A stretch of DNA of 13,625 nt from an uncultured Brevinema sp. (GTDB lineage: Bacteria; Spirochaetota; Brevinematia; Brevinematales; Brevinemataceae), in assembly GCA_947036575.1 (NCBI GenBank), contig CAMQSH010000039.1, positions 1 to 13,625 of the forward strand. Reading direction: 5' to 3'. Position 1 is the first letter of the stretch. The number at the start of each line of letters is the position of its first letter. The position numbers and the translations under genes were made by a program. The notes beneath the pieces are model-generated. The model saw nothing but the letters and a program-made list of their open reading frames with translations, searched no databases and was not told where the DNA came from. This document shows, in pieces, positions 6,483 to 13,625 of this stretch.

Positions 6483-6929
6483 ATGTTTTTCATGTGGACG
6501 TTATTTGCAGTAGTATGCCTAACTTGTTTGGCTGGAGCGGCGATTCATTGGACAAGAGAGTATACGATTGTACCTAAAATCGTTGCTAAAAGTTTAATAG
6601 GTGGCTTTTCAGGTTTCTTTTTTATTATGTTGGCAGTTGCTGTCGCATCTATCTTTAATATCTCTCCTGTATACGCTGCAGACACTGCTGCTGCATTTGT
6701 ATTATCTTCCGAAGCTTATGGGTTGGGATTCTTAGGTGCTGGTATCTCTGTAGGTTTAGCCTGTATTGGTACAGGAATTGCGACAGGAATGTCAGCTTCT
6801 GCTGCTATTGGTGCTGTGAGTGAAGATCCAAAAATGCTTGGTACTAGTTTATTATTTGTTGGACTCTCAGAAGGTATCGCTATCTATGGCTTGATTATTG
6901 CTATTATGATTTTAGGAAGATTAGGATAA
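6483..6929 (+). CDS. ntpK: V/A-type ATPase subunit K (c-ring proteolipid) with N-terminal extension
   Basis: Subunit K forms the membrane ring that carries H+ or Na+ during rotation. The C-terminal half is a classic c hairpin: a glycine-rich helix (about 80-105, with GAGISVGLACIGTGIATG), a polar loop with SEDPK, and an outer helix with the ion-binding glutamate E130 in GLSEGIAIYGL. Positions matching the glutamine and serine of well-known Na+-binding rings are T101 and G131, which leans weakly toward H+. The N-terminal 70 residues add two hydrophobic helices (about 5-23 and 36-58) without a membrane carboxylate, ending in a signal-peptidase-like VYA-AD site (63-67). Either this part is cleaved, or the subunit has four helices and one ion site. 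The ATG at 6483 is chosen because GGAGG lies six bases upstream. First gene of the operon. Confidence 0.93.
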   Translation: MFFMWTLFAVVCLTCLAGAAIHWTREYTIVPKIVAKSLIGGFSGFFFIMLAVAVASIFNISPVYAADTAAAFVLSSEAYGLGFLGAGISVGLACIGTGIATGMSASAAIGAVSEDPKMLGTSLLFVGLSEGIAIYGLIIAIMILGRLG

Positions 6930-6943
6930 TACCTAATCTTTTT
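6917..6943 (+). terminator. Terminator-like hairpin overlapping the K stop codon
   Basis: AAGATTAGG (6917-6925) and CCTAATCTT (6932-6940) form a perfect 9-bp stem with a 6-base loop that contains the TAA stop, followed by a T-run (five Ts counting the stem end). The stem has only three G-C pairs, so partial termination or 3'-end protection is more likely than full termination. It would favour K over downstream genes. Confidence 0.55.
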
Positions 6944-6950
6944 AAAATAG

Positions 6951-6986
6951 ATTTATGTAAATAGGTTTATGCAAACAGACCTGTTT
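6951..6986 (+). repeat. Two 14-base tandem dyads in the K-F gap
   Basis: ATTTATGTAAATAG (6951-6964) and GTTTATGCAAACAG (6965-6978) are adjacent copies. Each is a small dyad, and the outer pair changes from A-T to G-C together. AAACAG-AC-CTGTTT (6973-6986) adds a third dyad. Role unknown. Confidence 0.4.
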
Positions 6987-7000
6987 CTAAGGATTATATT

Positions 7001-7300
7001 ATGAAAGTATTAGCAATAGTTGGTGAACAAGTTTCAGCTGCTTTTAGTTTAGCAGGTATGGAGGTCGTATCTCCAATTGATCATCAAGAGTTATTAGATG
7101 TATTTGAGAATGCTCTTCGTCAAAAAAATTTAGCTCTTTTAGTGATATCAGCGCGTTACGGTAAGGCCTTAAAAAAAGAAATTGAAGAAGTCCGTTTATC
7201 AAAAAATCCTACGATTATCCTTGAGATTAGCTCGTCTAAGGGTGAATTTAATGCTGGTGAAAGATTAATGCAACATATAAAAAGAGCGATAGGTCAATAG
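7001..7300 (+). CDS. atpF: V/A-type ATPase subunit F (central stalk)
   Basis: This is a 99-residue cytoplasmic subunit that binds the D shaft in the central rotor. It opens with the family pattern MKVLAIVGEQVSAAFSLAGM (a beta strand, a glycine turn and a helix, like the usual IGDxDTVxGFxLAG). It continues with an acidic helix, LALLVISARYGKALKKEIEE matching the strand-plus-helix core, and the PTIILEISSSKG strand that precedes the final helix. Length is typical. AAGGA precedes the ATG by nine bases. It lies 71 bases after subunit K across the hairpin region and 19 bases before subunit E. Confidence 0.9.
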   Translation: MKVLAIVGEQVSAAFSLAGMEVVSPIDHQELLDVFENALRQKNLALLVISARYGKALKKEIEEVRLSKNPTIILEISSSKGEFNAGERLMQHIKRAIGQ

Positions 7301-7319
7301 TATTAATGAGGGGTTCTTT

Positions 7320-7910
7320 ATGGCATTAAAAAACATGGTCTCTTATATTCAAGAACAAGTTCATACAGAAATTGAAGAGCAATTCAACAAAGCAAAAATT
7401 GAGGCAACTCAATCTTTTATTGCTTTGGGTGAAGAATTAGATGAACATCAAGAAAATAAAATATATCAAATTACCGATAGACTTTTAAAACAAGAAAATA
7501 TGCTTAAAGCAGAGCAAGACTTTATTATTACTAATAAGCAACTTAGTTCAGAACAAGAATTTACAGATGAGTTTATTCAAGAATTAAAAACAGCTTTATT
7601 AAATTACACACATACAAACAAAGTAAAATATCAACAAATACTACAATCTTGGCTAGTGAAAGTCAACGAAGCTCTTCAAGGTATGAAAATTACTGTTACC
7701 GTGAACGAACGTGATGTAGAATTAATAAAACAGTTATTAACGTCTTTATCTATTTCAGGGCATGTAGACAGTTCTCCAAAAATAAAAGCTGGACTATATG
7801 TAGAAGGGGAAACAGGCGTTATTGTCGATTTAACTTTTAACACATTATTTATAGAAAGAAAAGAAAAGCTATTGAATATCTCTATGCAGATATTGAAGGA
7901 GAACTTGTGA
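7320..7910 (+). CDS. atpE: V/A-type ATPase subunit E (peripheral stalk)
   Basis: Subunit E pairs with the H/G subunit to form peripheral stalks that hold the A3B3 head. The 196 residues are of normal length. The N-terminal half is long, charged and helical (about residues 1-105, rich in E, Q and K), as needed for the coiled coil. The C-terminal half is a mixed alpha/beta head-binding domain with the characteristic ending YVEGETGVIVDLTFNTLFIE followed by a final helix. A GAGGGG site precedes the ATG. Its stop codon overlaps the GTG start of subunit A (GTGA at 7907-7910), which suggests coupled translation. Sequence conservation in this family is low, so the call also rests on operon position. 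Confidence 0.88.
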   Translation: MALKNMVSYIQEQVHTEIEEQFNKAKIEATQSFIALGEELDEHQENKIYQITDRLLKQENMLKAEQDFIITNKQLSSEQEFTDEFIQELKTALLNYTHTNKVKYQQILQSWLVKVNEALQGMKITVTVNERDVELIKQLLTSLSISGHVDSSPKIKAGLYVEGETGVIVDLTFNTLFIERKEKLLNISMQILKENL

Positions 7911-9697
7911 AATTAATAGGAAAAATCACTCGTATTAATGGTCCTCTTGTAACAATGGAGATCACTGATATTGTCCAATTGATGGAAATGGTCTACGTTT
8001 CTCATCTAAAATTAATTGGTGAAATTTTAAGTATTGAAGAAAAAACTGCTGTTATTCAAGTATATGAAGCAACAGAAGGTTTACAATTAGATGATGTTGT
8101 CTATGGATCGGGTTTACCTCTATCTGTAGAATTAGGACCAGGATTACTTTCTCAAATATTTGATGGTATTCAACGTCCCCTTAAAGCAATCGCAGAAGAA
8201 TCAAAAAGCATCTTCCTAAAAAGAGGGATTTCTGTATCTCCTCTCGATAGAACTAAAAAATGGGCTTTTACTCCTAAAATAGCTGTCAATGATGAGCTTG
8301 GTAAAGGTGCTATTCTTGGAACGGTACCTGAAACAGAACTAGTATTACATAGTGTTATGCTTGCTCCAAATATGTCAGGACTTGTTAAATCTATCGTTGG
8401 TACTGGTGAATATACTATTGATGATATTATCGGAACTTTAGAAGATGAAAACGGTACTATCCATGAACTTAAACTTGCTCATCGTTGGCCTGTAAAATTA
8501 GCAAGACCTTATAAAACTAGATATTTACCTACACAACCATTACTTACAGGACAAAGAATTATTGATATTTTCTTCCCTGTTGCTAAAGGTGGTGCTGTTG
8601 CTATTCCTGGTGGTTTTGGTACTGGTAAAACAATTACTCAACACCAATTAGCGAAATGGTCTGATGCTCAGATTGTTGTTTATGTAGGTTGTGGAGAACG
8701 TGGTAACGAAATTACAGAAGTACTAGAAGAATTCCCACAATTGATAGATCCTCATACAGGTAGACCTCTTTTTGATAGAACAGTAATGATAGCAAATACT
8801 TCTAATATGCCTGTAACTGCCCGTGAAGCTTCAATTTATACTGGTATCACTATTGCTGAATATTATAGAGATATGGGTTATGACGTAGCGGTGATGGCGG
8901 ATTCATCTTCTCGTTGGGCAGAAGCCTTGAGAGAATTATCTGGACGCTTGGAAGAGATTCCTGCTGAAGAAGGTTTCCCAGCATATCTAGGTTCAAAATT
9001 AGCGTCATTTTATGAAAGAGCTGGAAATGTTCAAGTACAAAGTGGTGTCAACGGATCTGTAACAATGATCGCTGCTGTATCACCTCCTGGAGGAGATTTC
9101 TCCGAACCTGTTACTCAAAATACAAAACGTTTTGTTCGTGCTTTTTGGCAATTAGACAAAGCTCTTGCCTCTGCAAGACATTATCCTTCTATTAACTGGA
9201 TTCATAGTTATAGTGAATATGCTGATTATGTATCTGATTGGTGGACAACAAATATAGATCCAGATGCAAAAACAATAAGACAAGATTCTTATGATCTCTT
9301 ATTAAGAGAAGAAAAATTGCAAAAAATTGTTAAATTAATAGGGCCTGATGCTTTACCTGATAGTGAACGCTTGGTGCTTGAAATAGCACATATGCTCAAA
9401 GAAGGATTCCTCAAACAAAATGCTTATGATGATGTAGATATGTATACTGTTCCTAAAAAACAATTGGCTATTCTTAAATTAATCACAACATTTTATAAAG
9501 AGGCAGAATCTATTATTCATATGGGAGCACCTATTTTTGAAATTCGTGCTTTAGAATGTTTTCCTATGATTGTTCGTGCACGTTTAGATATTCCAAATGA
9601 TGAACTAGATAAATTTGAAAAACTCTCTCTATTAATAAAAGATGAGCTTAATAGCTTGCGTTTAAAATATGATAGAGCTGCAAAGGGAGCTAGCTAA
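7907..9697 (+). CDS. atpA: V/A-type ATPase catalytic subunit A
   Basis: This is the catalytic subunit of the A3B3 head, with the full 596 residues. It has an N-terminal beta barrel (1-75), the A-type insertion or bulge domain (about 110-190), the nucleotide-binding domain and a C-terminal helical domain. The Walker A is GGFGTGKT at 235-242, where most relatives I know have GPFGSGKT; the GK[ST] core is intact. Family signatures follow: VGCGERGNEITEVLEEFP, NTSNMPVTAREASIYTGIT, ADSSSRWAEALRELSGRLEE and SFYERAG. The start is GTG, supported by GAAGGAGA six bases upstream and by the 4-base GTGA overlap with subunit E. The stop shares one base with the subunit B start. Confidence 0.98.
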   Translation: MKLIGKITRINGPLVTMEITDIVQLMEMVYVSHLKLIGEILSIEEKTAVIQVYEATEGLQLDDVVYGSGLPLSVELGPGLLSQIFDGIQRPLKAIAEESKSIFLKRGISVSPLDRTKKWAFTPKIAVNDELGKGAILGTVPETELVLHSVMLAPNMSGLVKSIVGTGEYTIDDIIGTLEDENGTIHELKLAHRWPVKLARPYKTRYLPTQPLLTGQRIIDIFFPVAKGGAVAIPGGFGTGKTITQHQLAKWSDAQIVVYVGCGERGNEITEVLEEFPQLIDPHTGRPLFDRTVMIANTSNMPVTAREASIYTGITIAEYYRDMGYDVAVMADSSSRWAEALRELSGRLEEIPAEEGFPAYLGSKLASFYERAGNVQVQSGVNGSVTMIAAVSPPGGDFSEPVTQNTKRFVRAFWQLDKALASARHYPSINWIHSYSEYADYVSDWWTTNIDPDAKTIRQDSYDLLLREEKLQKIVKLIGPDALPDSERLVLEIAHMLKEGFLKQNAYDDVDMYTVPKKQLAILKLITTFYKEAESIIHMGAPIFEIRALECFPMIVRARLDIPNDELDKFEKLSLLIKDELNSLRLKYDRAAKGAS

Positions 9698-11091
9698 TGG
9701 ATTTACAAATTAAAAAATCTTATAAAGGTTTAAAATCACTTAATGGTCCTTTGATGGTCGTAAAAGCTGTTCCAGATGTTTCTTTTGGTGAATTGGCAGA
9801 AGTTACTTTAAAAGATGGGTCAGTCAAACTAGCTGTTGTTATTGAAGTAAATAAAGAATCTATCATATTACAATTATATGGACATACTTCAGGTATTGAG
9901 CCAGATACAACACAAATTAAATTTTTACAACAAACCTTCCAGATAGGCGTTTCAGAACAAATGCTCGGTAGAGTATTCAATGGTTTAGGATCTCCTATTG
10001 ATGGAATTCGTATGCCTGATGCGGACGAATATAGAGATATTAATGGAGAACCATTAAATCCTGTAGAAAGAGAATATCCTCATGATTTTATACAAACAGG
10101 TATTTCCGCGATTGATGTGATGAATACCCTAGTTCGTGGACAAAAATTACCTATTTTTTCTAGTGCAGGACTTCCTCACAATCAACTTGCAGCACAATTA
10201 ACAGCCCAAGCAAAATCAAAAAGTGGCAATCCTTTTGCGGTGGTATTCGCAGCAATGGGTATTAGACATGATGATGCTACTTATTTTATTGATTCTTTTA
10301 AAGAAACCGGAGCTCTTAACACAACTGCTTTATTTTTGAACTATGCTGATGATCCCGCTATCGAAAGATTAGTTACTCCTAGAGTGGCGCTAACTTTAGC
10401 TGAATATTTGGCTTACGACAAAGGAATGGACGTTTTAGTTATTCTTACCGATATGACAGCTTATGCAGAAGCCTTGAGAGAAATTGCAGCTGCTCGTGGC
10501 GAAGTACCTTCTCGTAAGGGATTCCCAGGCTATATGTATTCTGATTTTTCTACTATTTATGAAAGAGCTGGTAGGGTAAAAGGACGAGAAGGTTCTGTTA
10601 CTCAAGTACCTATTCTAACGATGCCTGGCGATGATATAACGCACCCAATCCCAGATTTAACGGGTTATATCACAGAAGGTCAGATCGTACTAGATAGGAG
10701 CTTAAATGGTCAAAATATTCTCCCTCCTATTAACTTAATGCCTTCTTTATCTCGTTTGATGAAAGATGCTATTGGTAAAGATTTAACTAGAGAAGATCAT
10801 CCAAAATTATTTATGCAATTATATGCCTCTTATGCAAAAGCTTTAGAAGTACGTGCTATTGCGGCTATCGTATCAGAAGAAGAGATGTCCGATTTAGATC
10901 GTTTGTATCTAAAATTTGGTAGAGAATTTGAAAATAAATTTATCAACCAGAGTTTTCATGTAAATAGATCTATAGAAGAAAGTTTGACTCTTGCTTGGGA
11001 AATTTTATCTATTTTCCCTAAAAGTGAATTGACTAATATTAGTAGCAAAGAGCTTCTCATGTATTATGTAGGTACTCAAGACGAAGATTAG
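9697..11091 (+). CDS. atpB: V/A-type ATPase regulatory subunit B
   Basis: Subunit B is the non-catalytic partner of A in the hexameric head. The 464 residues are of typical length. As expected, the P-loop is replaced by SSAGLPHN at 155-162, which identifies B rather than A. Further signatures are ILTDMTAYAEALREIAAARGE, GFPGYMYSDFSTIYERAGR and the TMPGDDITHPIPDLTGYITE segment. The C-terminus is helical. AAGGGAG precedes the ATG, and TAATG joins it to subunit A with a one-base overlap, so translation is probably coupled. Nothing is truncated or unusual. Confidence 0.98.
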   Translation: MDLQIKKSYKGLKSLNGPLMVVKAVPDVSFGELAEVTLKDGSVKLAVVIEVNKESIILQLYGHTSGIEPDTTQIKFLQQTFQIGVSEQMLGRVFNGLGSPIDGIRMPDADEYRDINGEPLNPVEREYPHDFIQTGISAIDVMNTLVRGQKLPIFSSAGLPHNQLAAQLTAQAKSKSGNPFAVVFAAMGIRHDDATYFIDSFKETGALNTTALFLNYADDPAIERLVTPRVALTLAEYLAYDKGMDVLVILTDMTAYAEALREIAAARGEVPSRKGFPGYMYSDFSTIYERAGRVKGREGSVTQVPILTMPGDDITHPIPDLTGYITEGQIVLDRSLNGQNILPPINLMPSLSRLMKDAIGKDLTREDHPKLFMQLYASYAKALEVRAIAAIVSEEEMSDLDRLYLKFGREFENKFINQSFHVNRSIEESLTLAWEILSIFPKSELTNISSKELLMYYVGTQDED

Positions 11092-11120
11092 GATAAAAAA
11101 GATAAAAATAAAGGTGTAAT

Positions 11121-11789
11121 ATGGCACAGAAAAATATAACTCCTACAAAAAGCAATTATATAACACTCAAAGAAGATTTAGTTTTAGCAAAAGAAGGACA
11201 TGGGCTTTTAGAACAAAAGCGTGAAGTCTTAGTTGTAAATTTAACAAATCTTGTAACTCAAATTAGAGAAACTCGTACAAAACTTGATGAAAAATTATTT
11301 CAAAGTTTTCAACAATTGTCCTTAGTTCGCTTAGAAAGTGGCAGTGTTATCTTAGATCTGATGATCAATAGTGTTGCTCAAGATTATGAGGTAGATGTTT
11401 TATCCCATTCTGTGATGGGTGTTATTGCTCCAAAATTATTCTTTATAGAAAAAAAGTCTAAAAATAAATCTGCAGTACCTATGGGTATTTCGGGATCGAG
11501 TCCTAATTTTGATAAATTACTTCAAATAACCCAAGAGATCAAACCTCTAATGGCAGAAGTTGCTTACTTAGAAAGTACAGCATGGAAACTTGTTACAGAA
11601 ATTAAAAAAACACAGAGACGTATTAATGCTTTAGAGAATTTTGTCATTCCAGATACACAAGATACAATGAAATTTATCAAAGAGATATTAGAAGAAAAAG
11701 ATAGAGAGACTTTGTTTCAAATAAAAAGAATCAAAGATAAACAGCGTAAAAATCAAGCTCTTAAAAAGGAGACTTCCTATGATGTGTAA
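11121..11789 (+). CDS. atpD: V/A-type ATPase subunit D (central shaft)
   Basis: Subunit D is the coiled-coil rotor shaft inside the A3B3 head. The 222 residues begin with the family pattern ITPTKSNYITLKEDLVLAKEGHGLLEQKREVL (a helix starting TPTKxxLxxLKxxLxxAxxGhxLLkxKRdeL). They end with the matching return helix containing RRINALENFVIPDTQDTMKFI and the charged KDRETLFQIKRIKDKQRK tail. Length is typical. AAGGTG precedes the ATG, with 29 bases after subunit B. The last 11 bases overlap the next gene, the stress-protein-like one, which has its ribosome binding site inside the end of this gene. Confidence 0.95.
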   Translation: MAQKNITPTKSNYITLKEDLVLAKEGHGLLEQKREVLVVNLTNLVTQIRETRTKLDEKLFQSFQQLSLVRLESGSVILDLMINSVAQDYEVDVLSHSVMGVIAPKLFFIEKKSKNKSAVPMGISGSSPNFDKLLQITQEIKPLMAEVAYLESTAWKLVTEIKKTQRRINALENFVIPDTQDTMKFIKEILEEKDRETLFQIKRIKDKQRKNQALKKETSYDV

Positions 11790-12228
11790 AATATTCGTTC
11801 CTATTACAGGATCAGATGAAAGTAAATTTTCTATTGATAAAGCAGTAGAAATTGCAGCATCTCTTAATGCAAAAATTGTGGCTATAAATGTACTCGATAA
11901 AGATTCTTTGGCAAAATTACAACGTTATAAAATTTTTATTGAAGAAGAATCCGATGTCTTTGGTGAAAGTCTTAGACGTGATGCTGAAAAATATCTCAAA
12001 TATGCCCAAAATGTAGCTGATTCCTTCCATGTAACGATAGAAACTGTTCTATTAGAAGGCGAACCTTATGGGGAAATTTTTAAATACATTAGAAATGATC
12101 CAGCTAGTCAAAAATTTGTCATGATTACTTCTACCAAAGATAGTGATAGTTTTATAGAATCATTCGGTGCTTTAGAAAAAAAACTATTACGTTCAGGTTT
12201 ATCTATTATGATAGCAGGAGATAAGTAG
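11779..12228 (+). CDS. Universal-stress-protein-like protein inside the ATPase operon
   Basis: The 149 residues have the Usp alpha/beta layout: a first strand KIFVPITGSDESKFSIDKAVEIA (the usual ILVPxDGSExSxxAxxxA), a second strand AKIVAINVL, a helical insert with many charges, a third strand ETVLLEGEPYGEIFKYI, a fourth strand KFVMITST, and a C-terminal LLRSGLSIMIA strand. ATP-binding Usps carry G-2x-G-9x-G-S/T after the fourth strand. Here the matching residues are T117, K120, G130 and A131, so only one glycine remains and canonical ATP binding is doubtful. It overlaps subunit D by 11 bases, has AAGGAGA seven bases before ATG 11779 (ATG 11782 is an alternative), and ends one base before subunit H. 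A role in regulating or assembling the ATPase is an inference from position. Confidence 0.8.
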   Translation: MMCKIFVPITGSDESKFSIDKAVEIAASLNAKIVAINVLDKDSLAKLQRYKIFIEEESDVFGESLRRDAEKYLKYAQNVADSFHVTIETVLLEGEPYGEIFKYIRNDPASQKFVMITSTKDSDSFIESFGALEKKLLRSGLSIMIAGDK

Positions 12229-12537
12229 ATGTCTATTATTGATCAAATTTGTGATATTGAAGAGACTTTAGCTAATACACGTAAAGATGGTGAACAAAAA
12301 ATCCTACAAATGCACCAAGAGTTTTCTGTAAAAAAAGCTAAAATGAGAGAACATTTTGTTCAGGAGTTAGCTCAAAAAAATATAGAACTTGAACAAGAAA
12401 TGCATGAGCGTGTAGCAGAATATAAAGCAACTTTAATAGAGTCTAGTAAAAATATTAAAGAAATATTAGCAGTTGAATTTGAAAACAAAAAAGAAGATAT
12501 TTTACAGATGGCTTGTGAAAATTTTTGGAAAGAGTAA
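12229..12537 (+). CDS. ahaH: V/A-type ATPase subunit H (peripheral stalk coiled coil)
   Basis: This is a 102-residue, almost wholly helical protein with a long charged heptad-like stretch (about residues 8-90, rich in E, K, Q and A) and no membrane segment. That fits the G/H-type stalk subunit that winds around subunit E. Family identity cannot be read from a motif, because these coiled coils diverge quickly; the call comes from length, composition and position among ATPase genes. The ATG follows directly on the stop codon of the stress-protein-like gene. Its GGAGATAAG site lies inside the end of that gene. Only three bases separate it from subunit C. Confidence 0.72.
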   Translation: MSIIDQICDIEETLANTRKDGEQKILQMHQEFSVKKAKMREHFVQELAQKNIELEQEMHERVAEYKATLIESSKNIKEILAVEFENKKEDILQMACENFWKE

Positions 12538-12540
12538 TTT

Positions 12541-13533
12541 ATGATCTCAGTACAATATATACCTTTATCTGTACGTGTTAGAGCTTGGAATTTGTCATTG
12601 TTTTCTCGTGAAGAATTAGAAGAATGTATTCATGATGATGCAGCTACTTTTATGGCTAAAGTTGCTAAAAAAGAAAAATATCAAAAACTAGATACGAGTT
12701 CTTCTCAAAAATTTATTTTATCTACACAACATGCTGTTTTAGAATATTTAAAAGTTGCAATGTCTAATTCTTCGGGAGCTAGTAAAAAATTTGTTAAAGA
12801 AATATTTCATGAATTTGAAATTCATAATCTCAAAAATGTTGTGCGTATGATTATTTCTGGAAAATTTCAGGACTATTTTTATCCTTATGAATTTACAAAT
12901 ACAATTACTCTTAAAAAACTTGCTGAAATAAGAAGTATTAGTGAACTTATTCAATTACTAGATCATACTCCTTATTATATGTTTAAATCAATATTGGAAC
13001 AAGTAGAACACGAAAAAAATGCCCTCTATTGGGAATTGGCACTAGATAATTACTATATCAATCGTGTTCATCATGTTTCACAAGGATTAGATCTAGAGAG
13101 TAAAAAAGCAGTTAAACGATTATTGTTAATACCAGCATTACAAGAACGTTTAGTGTCTTTATATAGATATAAATTTCATTATAATGTGGAATCAGCAGAA
13201 GCCCTAAAATATGTCCCTAATTTGAGTTCTTTAATTGCTAGCGAAAAATGGAGTAAATTAGCTTTTGCGACATCACATATAGATTTTTATACAATATTGG
13301 CTGAGATAGGCTATATAGAAGATGATCTTTCTAATAATGCCGTTGCCTTAAAACTGGAATTTCAAAAACAATTAGAAAAAACATGTATTCGTTTTTTACA
13401 TAAAGATCTTACGAGTATTTCTTCTTTTCTTGCTTTTATCCAGTTAAAAAAAATACAGTATAGAAAAATTACGACGATCCTAGAATCAAAATCTTTACAA
13501 GTAAGTAAGCTAGATATTATGCAATTTTTGTAA
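12541..13533 (+). CDS. atpC: V/A-type ATPase subunit C (d-like, rotor socket)
   Basis: Subunit C couples the central shaft to the K ring. The 330 residues match the family's usual size and its all-helical, three-repeat design. Recognisable elements are EFEIHNLKNVVRMI (the usual ExDxxNLxxxxR), ELALDNYYINRV (the usual ExxLDrxYf near the middle), and the C-terminal KKIQYRKITTILESKSL (an E/K-x-N-L/R-x-I helix). The N-terminus YIPLSVRVRAWNLSLFSREEL fits the short arm that inspects the ring edge. GGAAAGAG precedes the ATG. It follows subunit H by three bases and precedes the start of subunit I by 39 bases. Sequence is divergent but the overall match is good. Confidence 0.88.
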   Translation: MISVQYIPLSVRVRAWNLSLFSREELEECIHDDAATFMAKVAKKEKYQKLDTSSSQKFILSTQHAVLEYLKVAMSNSSGASKKFVKEIFHEFEIHNLKNVVRMIISGKFQDYFYPYEFTNTITLKKLAEIRSISELIQLLDHTPYYMFKSILEQVEHEKNALYWELALDNYYINRVHHVSQGLDLESKKAVKRLLLIPALQERLVSLYRYKFHYNVESAEALKYVPNLSSLIASEKWSKLAFATSHIDFYTILAEIGYIEDDLSNNAVALKLEFQKQLEKTCIRFLHKDLTSISSFLAFIQLKKIQYRKITTILESKSLQVSKLDIMQFL

Positions 13534-13572
13534 GATTAGAGATAAAGATATTAATTAAAGAGGGCTGAATTT

Positions 13573-13625
13573 ATGTTTGTAACACAAAAAATGATCTTAT
13601 TAGATATATTACTTCTCCAAAAAGA
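13573..13625 (+). CDS. ntpI: V/A-type ATPase subunit I, 5' end only
   Basis: An ATG at 13573 follows AGAGGG and opens a frame to the right edge (MFVTQKMILLDILLLQK...). Subunit I, the large membrane stator subunit, starts with a similar short strand in most families (MxVxxMxxxxxxxLxxd), and it is the only standard subunit missing so far. Seventeen residues are too few for firm identification, so the call leans on operon logic. Confidence 0.6.
   Translation, partial: MFVTQKMILLDILLLQK

Noticed and set aside
9720..9980. Minus-strand open frame inside subunit B
   Set aside because: The plus-strand B subunit is well conserved here; this is an antisense shadow. The same applies to small frames at 1901-2119, 4472-4675, 4672-4863 and 12748-12954.
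1..13625. Mobile element, phage, CRISPR or RNA gene
   Set aside because: I found no transposase or integrase motif, no regularly spaced direct repeats of CRISPR type and no tRNA or rRNA-like sequence on either strand.

Overview
The window is AT-rich bacterial DNA with strong GGAGG-type ribosome binding sites, sigma70-like promoters and short intergenic gaps. It looks like chromosomal sequence: I see no transposase, integrase, phage gene, CRISPR array, tRNA or rRNA. The V/A-type ATPase, the FeoAB pair and the Cys-rich Feo partner suggest a low-GC, probably anaerobic or fermentative bacterium. A spirochaete or clostridium-like lineage would fit, but the sequence alone does not settle this.

Layout. 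(1) Positions 1-830 (+) hold the 3' part of a repeat-bearing helical protein, possibly EcsC-like, ending at a bidirectional terminator. (2) Positions 889-3330 (-) are a ferrous iron uptake operon, feoA-feoB. The FeoA carries two CX2C pairs. (3) Divergent from feoA, at 3494-3664 (+), is a 56-residue membrane protein with four cysteines, resembling the FeoB-associated Cys-rich family. It is followed by an unrecognised 50-residue basic protein at 3753-3905 (+). The two divergent promoters are mirror images (TTGAAA-N18-TATACT on both strands). A 15-bp bidirectional terminator at 3933-3966 closes this unit and the next one. (4) Positions 6077 down to 3991 (-) form a tight three-gene operon: an unknown helical protein, an EamA/DMT transporter and a HAD phosphatase. 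(5) From 6386 to the right edge (+) runs a V/A-type ATPase operon behind a near-consensus promoter. The order is K (c-ring), F, E, A, B, D, a universal-stress-protein-like gene, H (peripheral stalk), C and the start of I.

How the genes work together. A and B form the ATP-hydrolysing or ATP-synthesising head; D, F and C form the rotor shaft and socket; E and H form the peripheral stalks; K and I form the membrane motor. Junctions from E to C are tight or overlapping, so coupled translation is likely. The exception is the K-F gap. There a terminator-like hairpin overlaps the K stop codon, which could give extra K transcript for the multi-copy ring.

Most worth a second look: the stress-protein-like gene inside the ATPase operon with a degenerate nucleotide motif, the K-F hairpin, the N-terminally extended K protein, the cysteine-rich Feo locus with mirrored promoters, and the 50-residue basic protein.
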